A DNA stretch of 64,000 nucleotides from Heterorhizobium halophytocola (GCF_017873095.1 NZ_JAGGJU010000013.1:1-64000), one strand, 5' to 3'; positions 36,339 through 45,090 are shown, counted from the first letter of the stretch. Numbers and translations are program-made. Notes: generated by a model not told the origin, from the letters alone.

Positions 36339-37298
36339 TCAGTTCCAGGGTGTGGTTTCCCATACGCCCTTCGCCAGATCGTAGAGATCTTTCGTCATCT
36401 TCTTGAAGTCGTCGCCAGTGACCACTTCGACCGGATTGGCGGTATCCTTCATGGCCTTCAGGAAATCCGGATCGTCCTTCAATTTGCCGAAAGCCGCTTC
36501 AAGTTTGGCTCTTGCATCGTCGGGAAGCCCGGCGGGAGCGACGAAGCCACGAAGGGAACCGTTGACCAGATCAAGTCCTTGTTCCTTGAAGGTGGGAAGA
36601 TCCGGCGCGAACTCCGAGCGCTTGTCGAGTGCGACGCCCAGTATGTTAAGCTGGTCCTGGAATTCCGCGACCTCGGAAATATTGAGGATGCCCATGGCTA
36701 CGTGGCCCCCCATCAGGGCGGTGCGTGCCGGCGCGGACCCCTTGAAGGGAACGATGGTGAACTCGGCGCCGATCAGATTTTGCAGTTTGATCAACGCAAA
36801 GTGGTCGTCGCCGCCGAGGCTCGACATGCCGACGGTAACGGCGCCGGGATTGGCTTTGGCCTCCTCAATCAGCTTGTCGAGCGTATCGAGGCCGCTTGCC
36901 TTCGACGTCACGATGACGTTGGGATCGTTCACGACATTGGCGAGATAGGTGAAGCTGTCGACGTCATAGTCGGACTTCCGGTCGATCGTTCTGGCCATCA
37001 TGCCGGGCAGGTTGAACGTGCCGAGTGTGTAGCCGTCGGGCGCAGAGTGGGCGGTTTGCGTGACGCCGATCTGGCCGCTTGCTCCGGGCACGTTTTTGAT
37101 GACAACGCTTGCGCCATTTCCGAGATATTTCTCGATGAAGGGGGCGACCGTACGGGCCATGACATCGGTGCCTCCGCCAGCGTCAAATCCCACGATCACC
37201 TCAATCGGCTTATTCGGATAATCCGCCGCAATGGCCGTTCCCGTGGCCATCAGGGCGGCCGTCGCAATGGCCGTCGTCTTCTTGATCAATTTCAACAT
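36339..37298 (-). CDS. TctC/Bug-family solute-binding protein, first copy
   Basis: 319 aa; the ATG at 37298 directly behind GGAGGAGGAAAC is preferred to an upstream in-frame start. Signal peptide MLKLIKKTTAIATAALMATG...AIA, then ADYPNKPIEVIVGFDAGGGTDVMART. A periplasmic receptor of the Bug family, which typically binds carboxylated compounds. Two such receptors in one operon with one TctAB pair could widen the substrate range. Confidence 0.93.
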   Translation of the reverse strand: MLKLIKKTTAIATAALMATGTAIAADYPNKPIEVIVGFDAGGGTDVMARTVAPFIEKYLGNGASVVIKNVPGASGQIGVTQTAHSAPDGYTLGTFNLPGMMARTIDRKSDYDVDSFTYLANVVNDPNVIVTSKASGLDTLDKLIEEAKANPGAVTVGMSSLGGDDHFALIKLQNLIGAEFTIVPFKGSAPARTALMGGHVAMGILNISEVAEFQDQLNILGVALDKRSEFAPDLPTFKEQGLDLVNGSLRGFVAPAGLPDDARAKLEAAFGKLKDDPDFLKAMKDTANPVEVVTGDDFKKMTKDLYDLAKGVWETTPWN

Positions 37299-37325
37299 GA
37301 TAGTTTCCTCCTCCACATGTCGTTT

Positions 37326-38006
37326 TCAGGTATCCGGGAATGCGCAGCCCAGTTTTTTCAGGGCGGCATCGACCCAGCTTCGATCGTTCGTGCCGGCGGC
37401 AATTGCCTGCATTTGTTGAGTTTCCGCGTCCTGTTTGGCTTGAGTCTTGGCAAGAATTTCCTCGGCATCGGCCAGCGGTACGGACAGCACACCGTCGGAA
37501 TCACCGATTATGATATCCCCTGGCTCGATCACCATGCCACCGATGCTGATCGGCACATTGATTTCCCCAGGGCCATCCTTGTATGGACCGCGATGGGTGA
37601 CGCCCGCTGCATATGTCGGCAAGTTGGTGGCAACGAATGCATCAACATCGCGAATTGCGGCGTTCAACACAAAGCCGGAGACCCCCTTCTTCACGGCGTA
37701 GGCGAGCATCAGTTCGCCCATCAGCGCGTTGCTCAAATCGCCACCGGCATCGACAACGATCACGTCACCGGGGACGGCCATGTCTATGGCCTTGTGGAGC
37801 ATCAAATTGTCGCCTGGACGGGACTTTACCGTAAGCGCAACACCCGCCATCCCGCCTGAAGCATGCATGGGACGAAGCGTCGGCCCGGCTGCCGTCATGC
37901 GCGACATCGAATCGGAAACATTGGCGACCGGAAGCGCAGCAAAGGCTTCAACCAGTTCTTTTGATGCGACTTTTCCGCGAGCGTTGATACGAAAACCGAT
38001 GGACAT
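37326..38006 (-). CDS. RraA-like aldolase (4-hydroxy-4-methyl-2-oxoglutarate aldolase type)
   Basis: 226 aa from MSIGFRINARGKVASKELVE (start 38006, behind GAAGGAATAGAA). Class II metal-dependent aldolase/decarboxylase fold: VANVSDSM, PGDVIVVDAGGDLSNALMGELML, the Arg/Asp pair in NAAIRDVDAF, and PGDIIIGDSDGVLSVP. Relatives cleave 4-hydroxy-4-methyl-2-oxoglutarate or 4-carboxy-4-hydroxy-2-oxoadipate to pyruvate plus an acid. It follows the hydroxyacid dehydrogenase by ten bases, so a sequence oxidise-then-cleave is plausible. Confidence 0.88.
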   Translation of the reverse strand: MSIGFRINARGKVASKELVEAFAALPVANVSDSMSRMTAAGPTLRPMHASGGMAGVALTVKSRPGDNLMLHKAIDMAVPGDVIVVDAGGDLSNALMGELMLAYAVKKGVSGFVLNAAIRDVDAFVATNLPTYAAGVTHRGPYKDGPGEINVPISIGGMVIEPGDIIIGDSDGVLSVPLADAEEILAKTQAKQDAETQQMQAIAAGTNDRSWVDAALKKLGCAFPDT

Positions 38007-38016
38007 TTCTATTCCT

Positions 38017-39018
38017 TCAATTGGCGAGTGAGGGATTGGCCGCGTCGAGCAGCATCCGGTTGGCGATCCGCGAGGGTGGCAAGGGCTCACCGGCTAGTAC
38101 CTGGAGAATGCCATTGACAGCATCGATGCCCACGCGCGCGCCTGCTTCGCGAGTAACGCCGCCGATATGGGGGGTCATCACAATCCGCGGCTCCGCGAAG
38201 AAGGGGTGGTTCGCCCTGGGAGGCTCTACGGCAAAGGTATCGAGGCCGGCACCGGCAAGGTGGCCGCTCTGGATGGCGCTGAGGAGCGCTGTCTCGTCTA
38301 TCAAGCCACCACGCGCTGTATTGATGACATAGGCTCCCACCGGCATACGCGCGATCGCTTCCGCATTCAGGATGTCGCGTGTCTGTTCGGTGAGTGGGCT
38401 ATGGAGGCTGAGGATATCGGAGCGCGCCAGCATATCCTCGAAGCTGATGCAACGTTGGATGCCAAGTGCCTCGAATGCGCTGTCGTCGGAATAGGGGTCG
38501 TAGCCGATCACGTTCATGCCGAGCCCCTTCGCCATGCGGCCGGTAGCCTGCGCAATCGCGCCCATGGCCATCAGGCCGAGCGTCGCGCCGGCAATCTCGC
38601 GGCCGGAAAAGCCGGGCTTTTCCCATCGGCCGGCACGAAGGCCTGCATCCAGCGGCAGGATGCGCTTCATGACGGTCAGGAGCAGTGCGATCGCATGTTC
38701 GGCCACTGACACCGCATTTGCTCCGGCAGCGACCAGCACGGGAATGCCGCGACGCGAGGCAGCATCCAGGTCGATGTTGTCGACACCGACGCCGTGCTTG
38801 GAAATGACGCGCAACTGCGGCGCACCTGCCATCACACTTTCATCGATGCGGCCCATGCGCGACACAATGCCGACGGCTCCCGTGGATTGCAGATATTCCG
38901 AGATGACGGCGCTGTCTGCATAGGGTGGTGTGTGCACGGCCTCATAGCCATGCTCCATCAAAAGTTTCTTCGCGCTCGGATCAAGGTCCGGTCCGGTCAC
39001 GAGAATTGTCTTGCTCAT
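38017..39018 (-). CDS. D-2-hydroxyacid dehydrogenase (3-phosphoglycerate dehydrogenase-like)
   Basis: 333 aa from MSKTILVTGPDLDPSAKKLL (39018). NAD-binding domain with GATLGLMAMGAIAQATGRMAKGLGMNVIGYDPY in place of the usual GxGxxG (here G-L-M-A-M-G, a less usual form). Catalytic Arg in INTARGGLIDE, Glu in FAVEPP and His in PHIGGVT are present. It has no ACT or serine-sensing domain, so a catabolic role is more likely than serine synthesis. First gene of the minus-strand operon that runs to 28509; divergent from LysR. Confidence 0.9.
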   Translation of the reverse strand: MSKTILVTGPDLDPSAKKLLMEHGYEAVHTPPYADSAVISEYLQSTGAVGIVSRMGRIDESVMAGAPQLRVISKHGVGVDNIDLDAASRRGIPVLVAAGANAVSVAEHAIALLLTVMKRILPLDAGLRAGRWEKPGFSGREIAGATLGLMAMGAIAQATGRMAKGLGMNVIGYDPYSDDSAFEALGIQRCISFEDMLARSDILSLHSPLTEQTRDILNAEAIARMPVGAYVINTARGGLIDETALLSAIQSGHLAGAGLDTFAVEPPRANHPFFAEPRIVMTPHIGGVTREAGARVGIDAVNGILQVLAGEPLPPSRIANRMLLDAANPSLAN

Positions 39019-39201
39019 TGCACACGTCTCCAAACACACGCCCGGCAAGGCCCGTGTCGATCCTGATATTGTCTGGATTGGTTCGGCGAGCGGCTCCCGA
39101 CGCTCACCAACAATCCTCCCTGCATCAACGCGTAAGGGAAAGTGTGGCTTCACAAAAGCGAATATTTCTGGTTATTAGATGAAGAAAATCTGGATATTCC
39201 T

Positions 39202-40098
39202 ATGGACACACGCCAACTAAAAACCATTGTCGCGATCGTCGCGCAGGGCACATTTGCCAAAGCCGGCGACGCCGTAGGATTGACTCCGTCAGCGGTCAGT
39301 CAACAGGTACATGCGCTCGAAACAGAACTCGGCGCGACGCTCTTCGATCGGACGGCTAGGCCCCCGAAACTGACACCTGAAGGTATGCAGGTGCTGGAGA
39401 TGGCGAAAAATATCCTGCGTGAGGAAGCGGATGCGAAGGCCAGCCTGAAAGGCGAGAAAATTGCCGGAACGCTGATGATCGGAGCCGTCCGCACCAGCGC
39501 CCTCAATCTGCTCCCAAGGGCCATGGTGCAGATGCGTGCGCAATATCCGCAGCTCAAGACGAACCTGCGCATCTCACTGTCCTCGCCCCTGATTGCCGAT
39601 GTTGCCGGGGGTCGACTGGACGCTGCTATTGTTGCCGACCACATGGGCATTCCCCCGTCATTGCGATGGATCCCCTTTCTTCGGGAGCCGCTTTGGTTGA
39701 TTGCCCCGAAGGAAACAAGTGAAACGAATGCACTCAAGCTTCTGAGGGAAACCCCCTATGTCCGCTTTAGAAGCCCCGTACCATTGGCAAATGTCATCGA
39801 TGCCGAGATCTCCCGGCTCGGTATCGTGACCCAGGATATTGCCGAGATCGATACAATTGGTTCTATCGTTACCTGCGTTAGACAAGGACTTGGCGTTTCG
39901 ATCGTACCCCAGGTCGCTCTTCAAGAGCCTGAAGACCTACAACTCGTGAAACTGGCTTTTGGTGACCCTCAGCTTACCCGGCAGATCGGAATAGTGGAAC
40001 GAACTGTTTCGCCTCGCGCGGAGATCATTGCGCGTCTGCATGATACTCTTGCGACCCTATCTGGTGAGCATGGACTGGCGCGCGCCCCAAGCCTCTAG
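39202..40098 (+). CDS. LysR-family regulator of the catabolic/transport operon
   Basis: 298 aa from MDTRQLKTIVAIVAQGTFAK (39202). The helix-turn-helix occupies residues ~2-60 (AGDAVGLTPSAVSQQVHALETELGATLFDR), and the effector domain ~90-290 is full length. It is divergent from the operon starting at 39018 with 183 bp between, the classic LysR arrangement, so it probably activates the operon in response to its substrate. Confidence 0.92.
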   Translation: MDTRQLKTIVAIVAQGTFAKAGDAVGLTPSAVSQQVHALETELGATLFDRTARPPKLTPEGMQVLEMAKNILREEADAKASLKGEKIAGTLMIGAVRTSALNLLPRAMVQMRAQYPQLKTNLRISLSSPLIADVAGGRLDAAIVADHMGIPPSLRWIPFLREPLWLIAPKETSETNALKLLRETPYVRFRSPVPLANVIDAEISRLGIVTQDIAEIDTIGSIVTCVRQGLGVSIVPQVALQEPEDLQLVKLAFGDPQLTRQIGIVERTVSPRAEIIARLHDTLATLSGEHGLARAPSL

Positions 40099-40218
40099 AA
40101 CCGCATAAAGGAGCATGTCGCAAATTTTCTCAGGCAACTGCAAGCTGACAACGACGGTGAAATTTCGCTCCCGATGTAGAGGACCGCAGCCATGATTCTG
40201 AATGCCATTGCGGCGCGC

Positions 40219-40362
40219 TGAAGCGCCATTCTAAAAATGATTTCAAGGCGGCATTTTGAATGCCTGGCTCATTGTGCAGGCGGTGACATGGTATCTGCGG
40301 TACCCGATCAGCTATCGCGACCTGGAAGAGATGTTCCGGATGCGCGGCTTCGAGGGGCGCCA
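40219..40362 (+). pseudogene. IS6-family transposase, N-terminal remnant
   Basis: A short stretch reading KRHFE... and, in the next frame, VTWYLRYPISYRDLEEMFRMRGFE is the hallmark N-terminus of IS6-family transposases. It is frameshifted and stops after ~45 codons; the DDE domain is absent. Confidence 0.65.
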
Positions 40363-40970
40363 TTGTTTTTACACCGCGAGAGTTTCTTGAGGGACTTTAC
40401 GACCAGGGGAACGGTGGTTCAAATCCATTCAAGGCGATAACAATTTGATTTACGTGGCGTGAGCCCTGGTAGAATGCCGAAGCGAACGATCGAGCTCATT
40501 CCCACGTTGTCCATGAGATTGCGAGGGGCGATACCCATCAATGGCATCGCGGGCTGTTCAACGATCCCGAATCATTCCGATCGACCAGAGCAAAACGTCT
40601 TTTGTGCAACGCCTTGCCGGCGGCCAACAGCGCGTTGAACAGCCGGTGTGTGTGGCGACGTCGCGCGGGTCCCTGCTATGGCTTTGATCGACGGCTTGCT
40701 CTTATTAGTCGCGCGATGCACCGTCTTGAGCCTGGACGGAAAGCCCCCCGCTGGACGGTCACAAGATAGCGGGCGAGAGTAGTCACAGCGCCTGCCGTAT
40801 CGATCCGGAATGCTCACTGGTTTTTAAGCCTTGCGGATGCCTGCGAGAAATTAGAGGATTGGCACAGAGACTAGAACGAGTTCCAGCGCACACAACGCGA
40901 TTGGCAACAAGGTGCCGATATCGCTGATGAACGGCTTGTTGATTTCCATGAGAGCTGACCCGACGCTGGA
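40363..40970. other. Gap with no intact gene
   Basis: About 600 bp between IS remnants. No coding stretch, repeat or hairpin I can support; it reads as scrambled, decayed sequence. Confidence 0.35.
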
Positions 40971-41043
40971 GTGAACCCCTCGGGCTGGACCACGAGACAG
41001 GTAAAAACTGTTACACTCTGCGGGCCTCAATCGGAGAAGGCTG

Positions 41044-41400
41044 ATGAAGTCCCGAGGTCCATATCGAGGGCATTCGACGCCGTTCAAATTGCAGCTTTGC
41101 CAGGATATTCGGAACGGCGTAATCGGACGGCGCGACGCTCAGCGAACATACGGCGATTCGGCCAACCTCATACAGCTATGGCTGACGCAGTTCGATCGCG
41201 GCGAACTGAACGACGAGGAGGCAGTGCTGTCTGCCGTCGACATGGCACTGAAGTCTGGCGTTCCGACCAAGACGCATGTGCTAAACCTGCTGCATCGGCT
41301 CGTTGACGGCAAATCCTTCACGCCGCCGACCCTTGATGCCCCTCAGGCACTGACGCTCACCAATGAACCCAAGGGCGATGTTCTATTGTTCACGGGATGA
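41044..41400 (+). pseudogene. Fusion of IS3 orfA N-terminus with IS21 IstA C-terminus
   Basis: 118 aa open frame. Residues 1-~60 (MKSRGPYRGHSTPFKLQLCQ, then NLIQLWLTQFDRGELNDEE) match IS3-family orfA helix-turn-helix proteins. Residues ~65-110 (VPTKTHVLNLLHRLVDGK, then DAPQALTLTNEP) match the C-terminal tail of IS21 IstA transposases. The join is in frame, making an open but chimeric and presumably useless product. Confidence 0.65.
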
Positions 41401-41404
41401 AGCA

Positions 41405-41527
41405 TTCCCGGAGGTGTTCGACTACATCGAGATGTTCTACAACCCGGAAACGCAAGCATGTAAGATGCGGAATGCTATTGCCCGTCGAGTTCGAGAAGCA
41501 GCAGAAAATCTAACCCGAGGGTGTCTA
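41405..41527 (+). pseudogene. IS3-family orfB transposase, C-terminal remnant
   Basis: EVFDYIEMFYNP followed, after a one-base slip, by KRKHV and then PVEFEKQQK is the conserved end of IS3-family orfB proteins. Only the last ~40 codons remain, followed by the IS right end at about 41547. Confidence 0.65.
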
Positions 41528-41576
41528 GGAAACTCGGGGCTATTCACCCACTTGTGCATATCGCGCCACGCGAACC

Positions 41577-41613
41577 TAAAGAAAAGCCCCGGTTGCTAGC
41601 TATTAACCGGGGC
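41577..41613 (-). terminator. Intrinsic terminator on the minus strand
   Basis: On the minus strand GCCCCGGTT-10 nt-AACCGGGGC is followed by TTTTCTTT. It lies about 95 bp after the stop of the small secreted-protein gene at 41707 and fits as its terminator. Confidence 0.7.
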
Positions 41614-41706
41614 CTGCGCAAGCCGATTGGCTGGCGTTCTCATTTCGGTACCTGGTCCAAATGTTATGACCCTAATACGCGAGGGAGAGCATAATTTTCT
41701 ACCCCA

Positions 41707-41877
41707 TCAGTTTTCAGCGAAAAAGCATACCAGTGATTGAATCCCCGTCTGGAAAATGAACGGCACATCGTTGCAGATGTGACGGCCATATGCGTTAAGC
41801 TGAAAGGCAGATGCAGGGGAAGAAGAAGAGGCAACAAGAGCCGCCATTACGGCAGCAATTCCGAGATATTTTTTCAT
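41707..41877 (-). CDS. Small secreted protein of unknown function
   Basis: 56 aa from the ATG at 41877. A clear signal peptide MKKYLGIAAVMAALVASSSS...ASA is followed by a mature part of ~32 residues (FQLNAYGRHICNDVPFIFQT...). Two Cys in the mature part could form a disulfide bond. An intrinsic terminator lies downstream. I do not recognise the family. It sits alone between IS debris and a toxin-antitoxin pair. Confidence 0.55.
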   Translation of the reverse strand: MKKYLGIAAVMAALVASSSSPASAFQLNAYGRHICNDVPFIFQTGIQSLVCFFAEN

Positions 41878-41977
41878 ATTAGCACCCATCATAAATTAGC
41901 TGAATCAGGATTTGACAATAGTCTGATATTGTAATTTCGAATTGTCGTAAATTAACTCATCTGTACTATTGACAATT

Positions 41978-42355
41978 TCAATGGGGCTGCTCGGCCATCT
42001 CGCGCAGAGCGTAAATTAGGATCGTGAAATGTGCAACGATGAGGTGTTGCCGGAACTTTCTAAAATTCTTAAATCCGTCTCCGGAAGCCCCCACAAATCC
42101 CGTGGGCAAAATAACAGAAGCGACAACCAGAACACCACCAATGATGCCGCGCGTAGAGCAAGCATCGGGTCTAGAACGCGGTGCAGTTAGTTTCCGGTCA
42201 GTGCTGTTGGTTCTGACTCTTTGCGAAGCCCGCCTTGCCAAGTGACGCCGGGCGAGCTTTTCGATGCGCTCGTTGATCAGATCGATGCTGATATCACCCG
42301 GCTCAAAGCGTCCGCCATTCCTCCTCGGCGGGGGTGACGTCAGCCACTGAAGCAT
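41978..42355 (-). CDS. Possible hypothetical protein
   Basis: 125 aa open frame with one hydrophobic segment (IIGGVLVVASVILPTGFVGA). The N-terminal ~45 residues (ISIDLINERIEKLARRHLARR) look protein-like; the rest is less so. No family recognised; it may be a relic or chance frame. Confidence 0.25.
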   Translation of the reverse strand: MLQWLTSPPPRRNGGRFEPGDISIDLINERIEKLARRHLARRASQRVRTNSTDRKLTAPRSRPDACSTRGIIGGVLVVASVILPTGFVGASGDGFKNFRKFRQHLIVAHFTILIYALREMAEQPH

Positions 42356-42503
42356 TGAGACAAAGGGCGTCTGTTTACAACAGGGTGGTTGGTTGGGATC
42401 CCATCAAGAGCTTAAAAACGACGCGAGTGAGCGAAGACGACCGAAACCTCGTATTGCGCTTGTCATTCATTTGCATTACTTTCTGGCTGGAATGGAGATA
42501 GCT

Positions 42504-42812
42504 ATGGCTGCAAACGCACTCGTCCAAACCCGTATCGATGCCGAAGTTCGGGATCGCGCCTCCGCCGTGCTTGAAAACGTGGGCCTAACGGTATCGGATG
42601 TGGTTCGTATCTTGCTCACTCGGACGGCCAACGAGGGTATGCTGCCACTCGAACTTCTTTCAGGCAGTGAGGCCCATGACGCTTGGTTTCGCTCCAAGGT
42701 ACTTGAAGCATTGAACGATACTCGACCAGACGTCTCAGATGATGAAGTCGAGGACCATTTCGCGAAACGTCGCGCGGCAGCCCGCCTTAAAGTGAATGCG
42801 CGCAAATCGTGA
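42504..42812 (+). CDS. Type II antitoxin, RelB/DinJ family
   Basis: 102 aa from the ATG at 42504, preceded by GGAG; an earlier in-frame ATG at 42492 lacks a ribosome site. MAANALVQTRIDAEVRDRASAV and VGLTVSDVVRILLTR form the ribbon-helix-helix DNA-binding and dimer part; the C-terminus would wrap the toxin. It overlaps the toxin gene by 17 bp, so the two are coupled and presumably autorepressed. Confidence 0.88.
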   Translation: MAANALVQTRIDAEVRDRASAVLENVGLTVSDVVRILLTRTANEGMLPLELLSGSEAHDAWFRSKVLEALNDTRPDVSDDEVEDHFAKRRAAARLKVNARKS

Positions 42813-43101
42813 AGCTACCTGGTCTGCGTTCGCGTTATCGGATCGCGACGCCATCTTCACATATATCGAGTCAGATAATCCTTCAGCCGCCATCCTTGTC
42901 GATGAACGGATCGTCGCGGCCGCTCGTCGTCTGACTGATTTTCCCGCGAGCGGTCGTGTTGGCAGAATTGTTGGCACGCGCGAACTGGTAATCAGCGGCA
43001 CGCCGTATGTCGTGGCATACGCGGCAACGGAGGCATCTGTTCGTACACTTCGTGTCCTCCATGGTGCGCAGGAATGGCCCGACACTTTGCCAACTAGCTA
43101 G
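42796..43101 (+). CDS. Type II toxin, RelE/ParE family
   Basis: 101 aa. MRANREATWSAFALSDRDAI then DFPASGRVGRIVGTRELVISGTPYVVAY and VRTLRVLHGAQEWP follow the RelE/ParE fold: N-terminal helices, then a beta-sheet with the conserved GR-x-GTRE-L and TPY-x-VAY strands. It may act as an mRNA interferase or gyrase poison; the sequence does not settle which. A decayed relative lies at 14007. Confidence 0.88.
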   Translation: MRANREATWSAFALSDRDAIFTYIESDNPSAAILVDERIVAAARRLTDFPASGRVGRIVGTRELVISGTPYVVAYAATEASVRTLRVLHGAQEWPDTLPTS

Positions 43102-43147
43102 ACTTTGAGCTTGATGCCTGAAAACAACGGGTCAGCAGTTCGAACTG

Positions 43148-43282
43148 GTTTAAGGCGCAGGCTATTGCAGCTTTGCGCCCGCGTTTCGGTCGTAGTGCGC
43201 GTCATCTCCCACGCCTAAAAGCGGACACGGCCTGGAGTAAAGAAGCCGCAACTCTCAAGGAGAACGTGGATAAGAGGGCATG
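43148..43282 (+). repeat. 135-bp direct repeat, right copy
   Basis: About 96-97% identical to 26906-27040, same orientation. The two copies bracket the catabolic operon, IS debris and the toxin-antitoxin pair. Confidence 0.8.
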
Positions 43283-43394
43283 ACTTTTCGCCTGCAGCAG
43301 CTTAAGAGACGGCGGCGTTCCCGAACAAAGTTCCTTGTGATCCAACGCTGGAAATCGTTCCCAATCCATCACTCGAAACCTGAAAGCTCACCAC

Positions 43395-44276
43395 ATGGAT
43401 AACAGTCGATCGACCGCCAAGGCGGCGGCGTGGATGGTGGCATCTGTGTTGTTGATACTGCTCATGTCCGTTTCGGGTCGAATTATTACCCGCGAGCTTG
43501 ACGTTTTCCAGGCAATGGAAATGCGTTCCGTCATCGCCTTTTTTCTGCTGTTGCCGTTAGTTTATCGAGAGGGCGGAATCCGGGCAATGCGAACCAGGAT
43601 TCTGCCCAGGCACATCGGCCGCAACGTTGCCCACTACGTGGGCCAATATGCCTGGTTGATGGGACTGACGCTAATTCCATTGGCCCAGCTCATTTCGATA
43701 GAATTCACAGCGCCCATATGGGCTGCTTTTCTGGCTGCGATATTCCTGAAGGAGCAACTGACATGGCGGAAGGGAGTCGTAATCCTTTTTGGTCTGGCGG
43801 GCGTCGCGCTAATTGTGCGTCCGGGCGTAGCCCCTCTCAATCCGGGCCATTTGATAGCGCTTGGAGCGGCTGCCGCATTCGCAATCTCGTTCATCTCCAC
43901 AAAGGCGCTGACGCGGTCCGACAGTGCCACAAAGATCATTTTCTGGATGCTCGTGATCCAGTCGATCATCGGACTCGCTCCGGCACTGAATGTGTGGCTT
44001 TGGCCGTCGGCTTCAACATGGCCATGGATATTTCTGTTCGCGTTCGCCGGTTCATTTGCTCACTTTTGCATGGCAAAGGCGTTGGCCCTTGCAGACGCTA
44101 CAGTCGTGATGCCGATGGACTATCTTCGGGTGCCATTATCGGCCTTAATCGGATATCTCTTGTATGCCGAGGCCATAACTGGCTTCACTGCAGTCGGCGC
44201 GGGTTTGATCGTGGTTGGAAATCTGTTCAACCTGCAACGACCTAATGCCAAGAAAATTGAATCGACACCGAGTTGA
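43395..44276 (+). CDS. EamA-family (DMT) inner-membrane transporter
   Basis: 293 aa with ten hydrophobic helices arranged as two EamA repeats (residues ~10-140 and ~150-280). Second-repeat landmarks: LIALGAAAAFAISFISTKALTRSDSATKIIFWM and MPMDYLRVPLSALIGYLLYAE. Such proteins usually export metabolites or amino acids. It starts 110 bp after the repeat and stands alone. The substrate is unknown. Confidence 0.92.
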   Translation: MDNSRSTAKAAAWMVASVLLILLMSVSGRIITRELDVFQAMEMRSVIAFFLLLPLVYREGGIRAMRTRILPRHIGRNVAHYVGQYAWLMGLTLIPLAQLISIEFTAPIWAAFLAAIFLKEQLTWRKGVVILFGLAGVALIVRPGVAPLNPGHLIALGAAAAFAISFISTKALTRSDSATKIIFWMLVIQSIIGLAPALNVWLWPSASTWPWIFLFAFAGSFAHFCMAKALALADATVVMPMDYLRVPLSALIGYLLYAEAITGFTAVGAGLIVVGNLFNLQRPNAKKIESTPS

Positions 44277-44841
44277 AGTCCGCGTTGGGCCCGGCTCAGA
44301 CCTCGACCGAAAGAACCTCGATGTCGACTTTACCCGCTGGGCGTCATAAAGCCGACAGTCGCCTCCCGGCCCCATTTGCGGAAATGATTTCTGCTGTGCG
44401 CCTTCAATTCGGCCATTGAAGGTGTTCGGTTGGATACCCGGAAGCAGTCGGTCCGCTCGCCCTGTCAGCGAAGCGCCGCGAGTGAGCGAGGATGAAACGT
44501 TGTGCCCTTGCTTTAACCTGGCGCTCGAGCGGCAGTTATTCCGCATCCATTCCAGGCAAGGTGTCTGGATCACTGTAGCCGCGCTGCTCAGGTTAAACAC
44601 ATGCCACAGCAAGCCATCCCGTCTTTGAGGGCAGCCGGTGAGGAGACTTTATGCGCGCCGGAGAGCGACGCGCGGCGCTGACCACATGACGAAGGCGTCC
44701 CCGGTCACGCCCTATGGATGTTTTCGACTGGCCTTGCAAGTTCTGATAAGCGGGCCCATATTCATAGAAGTGGCAGCCATTGACCGGGCACTGCCCACTT
44801 TCTGGGCGGCACGCACCCTGGCCCCAATCGAGGAGGACGAA
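44277..44841. other. Gap before the small-gene cluster
   Basis: No gene I can support. It ends with AGGAGG just ahead of the next start. The promoter of the small-gene and glycan cluster probably lies here, but no clear sigma-70 or stress-type box was found. Confidence 0.35.
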
Positions 44842-45090
44842 ATGTCTTCCGACCTACCCACGCCGATCGACACCTTCGACATAAGTCTCATCCGGGATGT
44901 GTTGCAACATGCCGGCTTCCGATATGAAGAGCCCATGCGTCCGCTGGATCGCGATGCGGCCCGCCACGCTCTTGGATTATACCAGAGCGGTGTGCGCAAT
45001 TCCGAAAGTTTGATCTCTGCCGTCAACCTTTGGGCTGATGAAGCCGTGGCAGCCCGACCGAGCCTCGGGTCTGCCGGAGATAAGCCGTGA
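44842..45090 (+). CDS. Small hypothetical protein
   Basis: 82 aa, starting MSSDLPTPIDTFDISLIRDV with AGGAGG seven bases upstream, which fixes the start. Reads as a small, mostly helical soluble protein (LDRDAARHALGLYQSGVRNSESLISAVNLWADEAV). Its stop overlaps the GTG start of the next gene, so the two are coupled. No family recognised with certainty. Confidence 0.7.
   Translation: MSSDLPTPIDTFDISLIRDVLQHAGFRYEEPMRPLDRDAARHALGLYQSGVRNSESLISAVNLWADEAVAARPSLGSAGDKP

Larger units (their letters stand above)
40971..41547 (+). mobile_element. Chimeric IS remnant: IS3-type ends and gene pieces around an IS21 piece
   Basis: The left end gtgaacccctcgggctgg (40971) and the reverse complement of the right end (gtgaatagccccgag, ending 41547) are imperfect inverted repeats of IS3 type. 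Inside, an orfA N-terminus, an IS21 istA C-terminus and an orfB C-terminus follow each other. The centre of the IS3 element is missing. Confidence 0.55.

Noticed and set aside
36306..37859. Very long plus-strand open frame (over 500 codons)
   Set aside because: It is antisense to the TctC and RraA-like genes, whose products are clear families; a codon-usage shadow.
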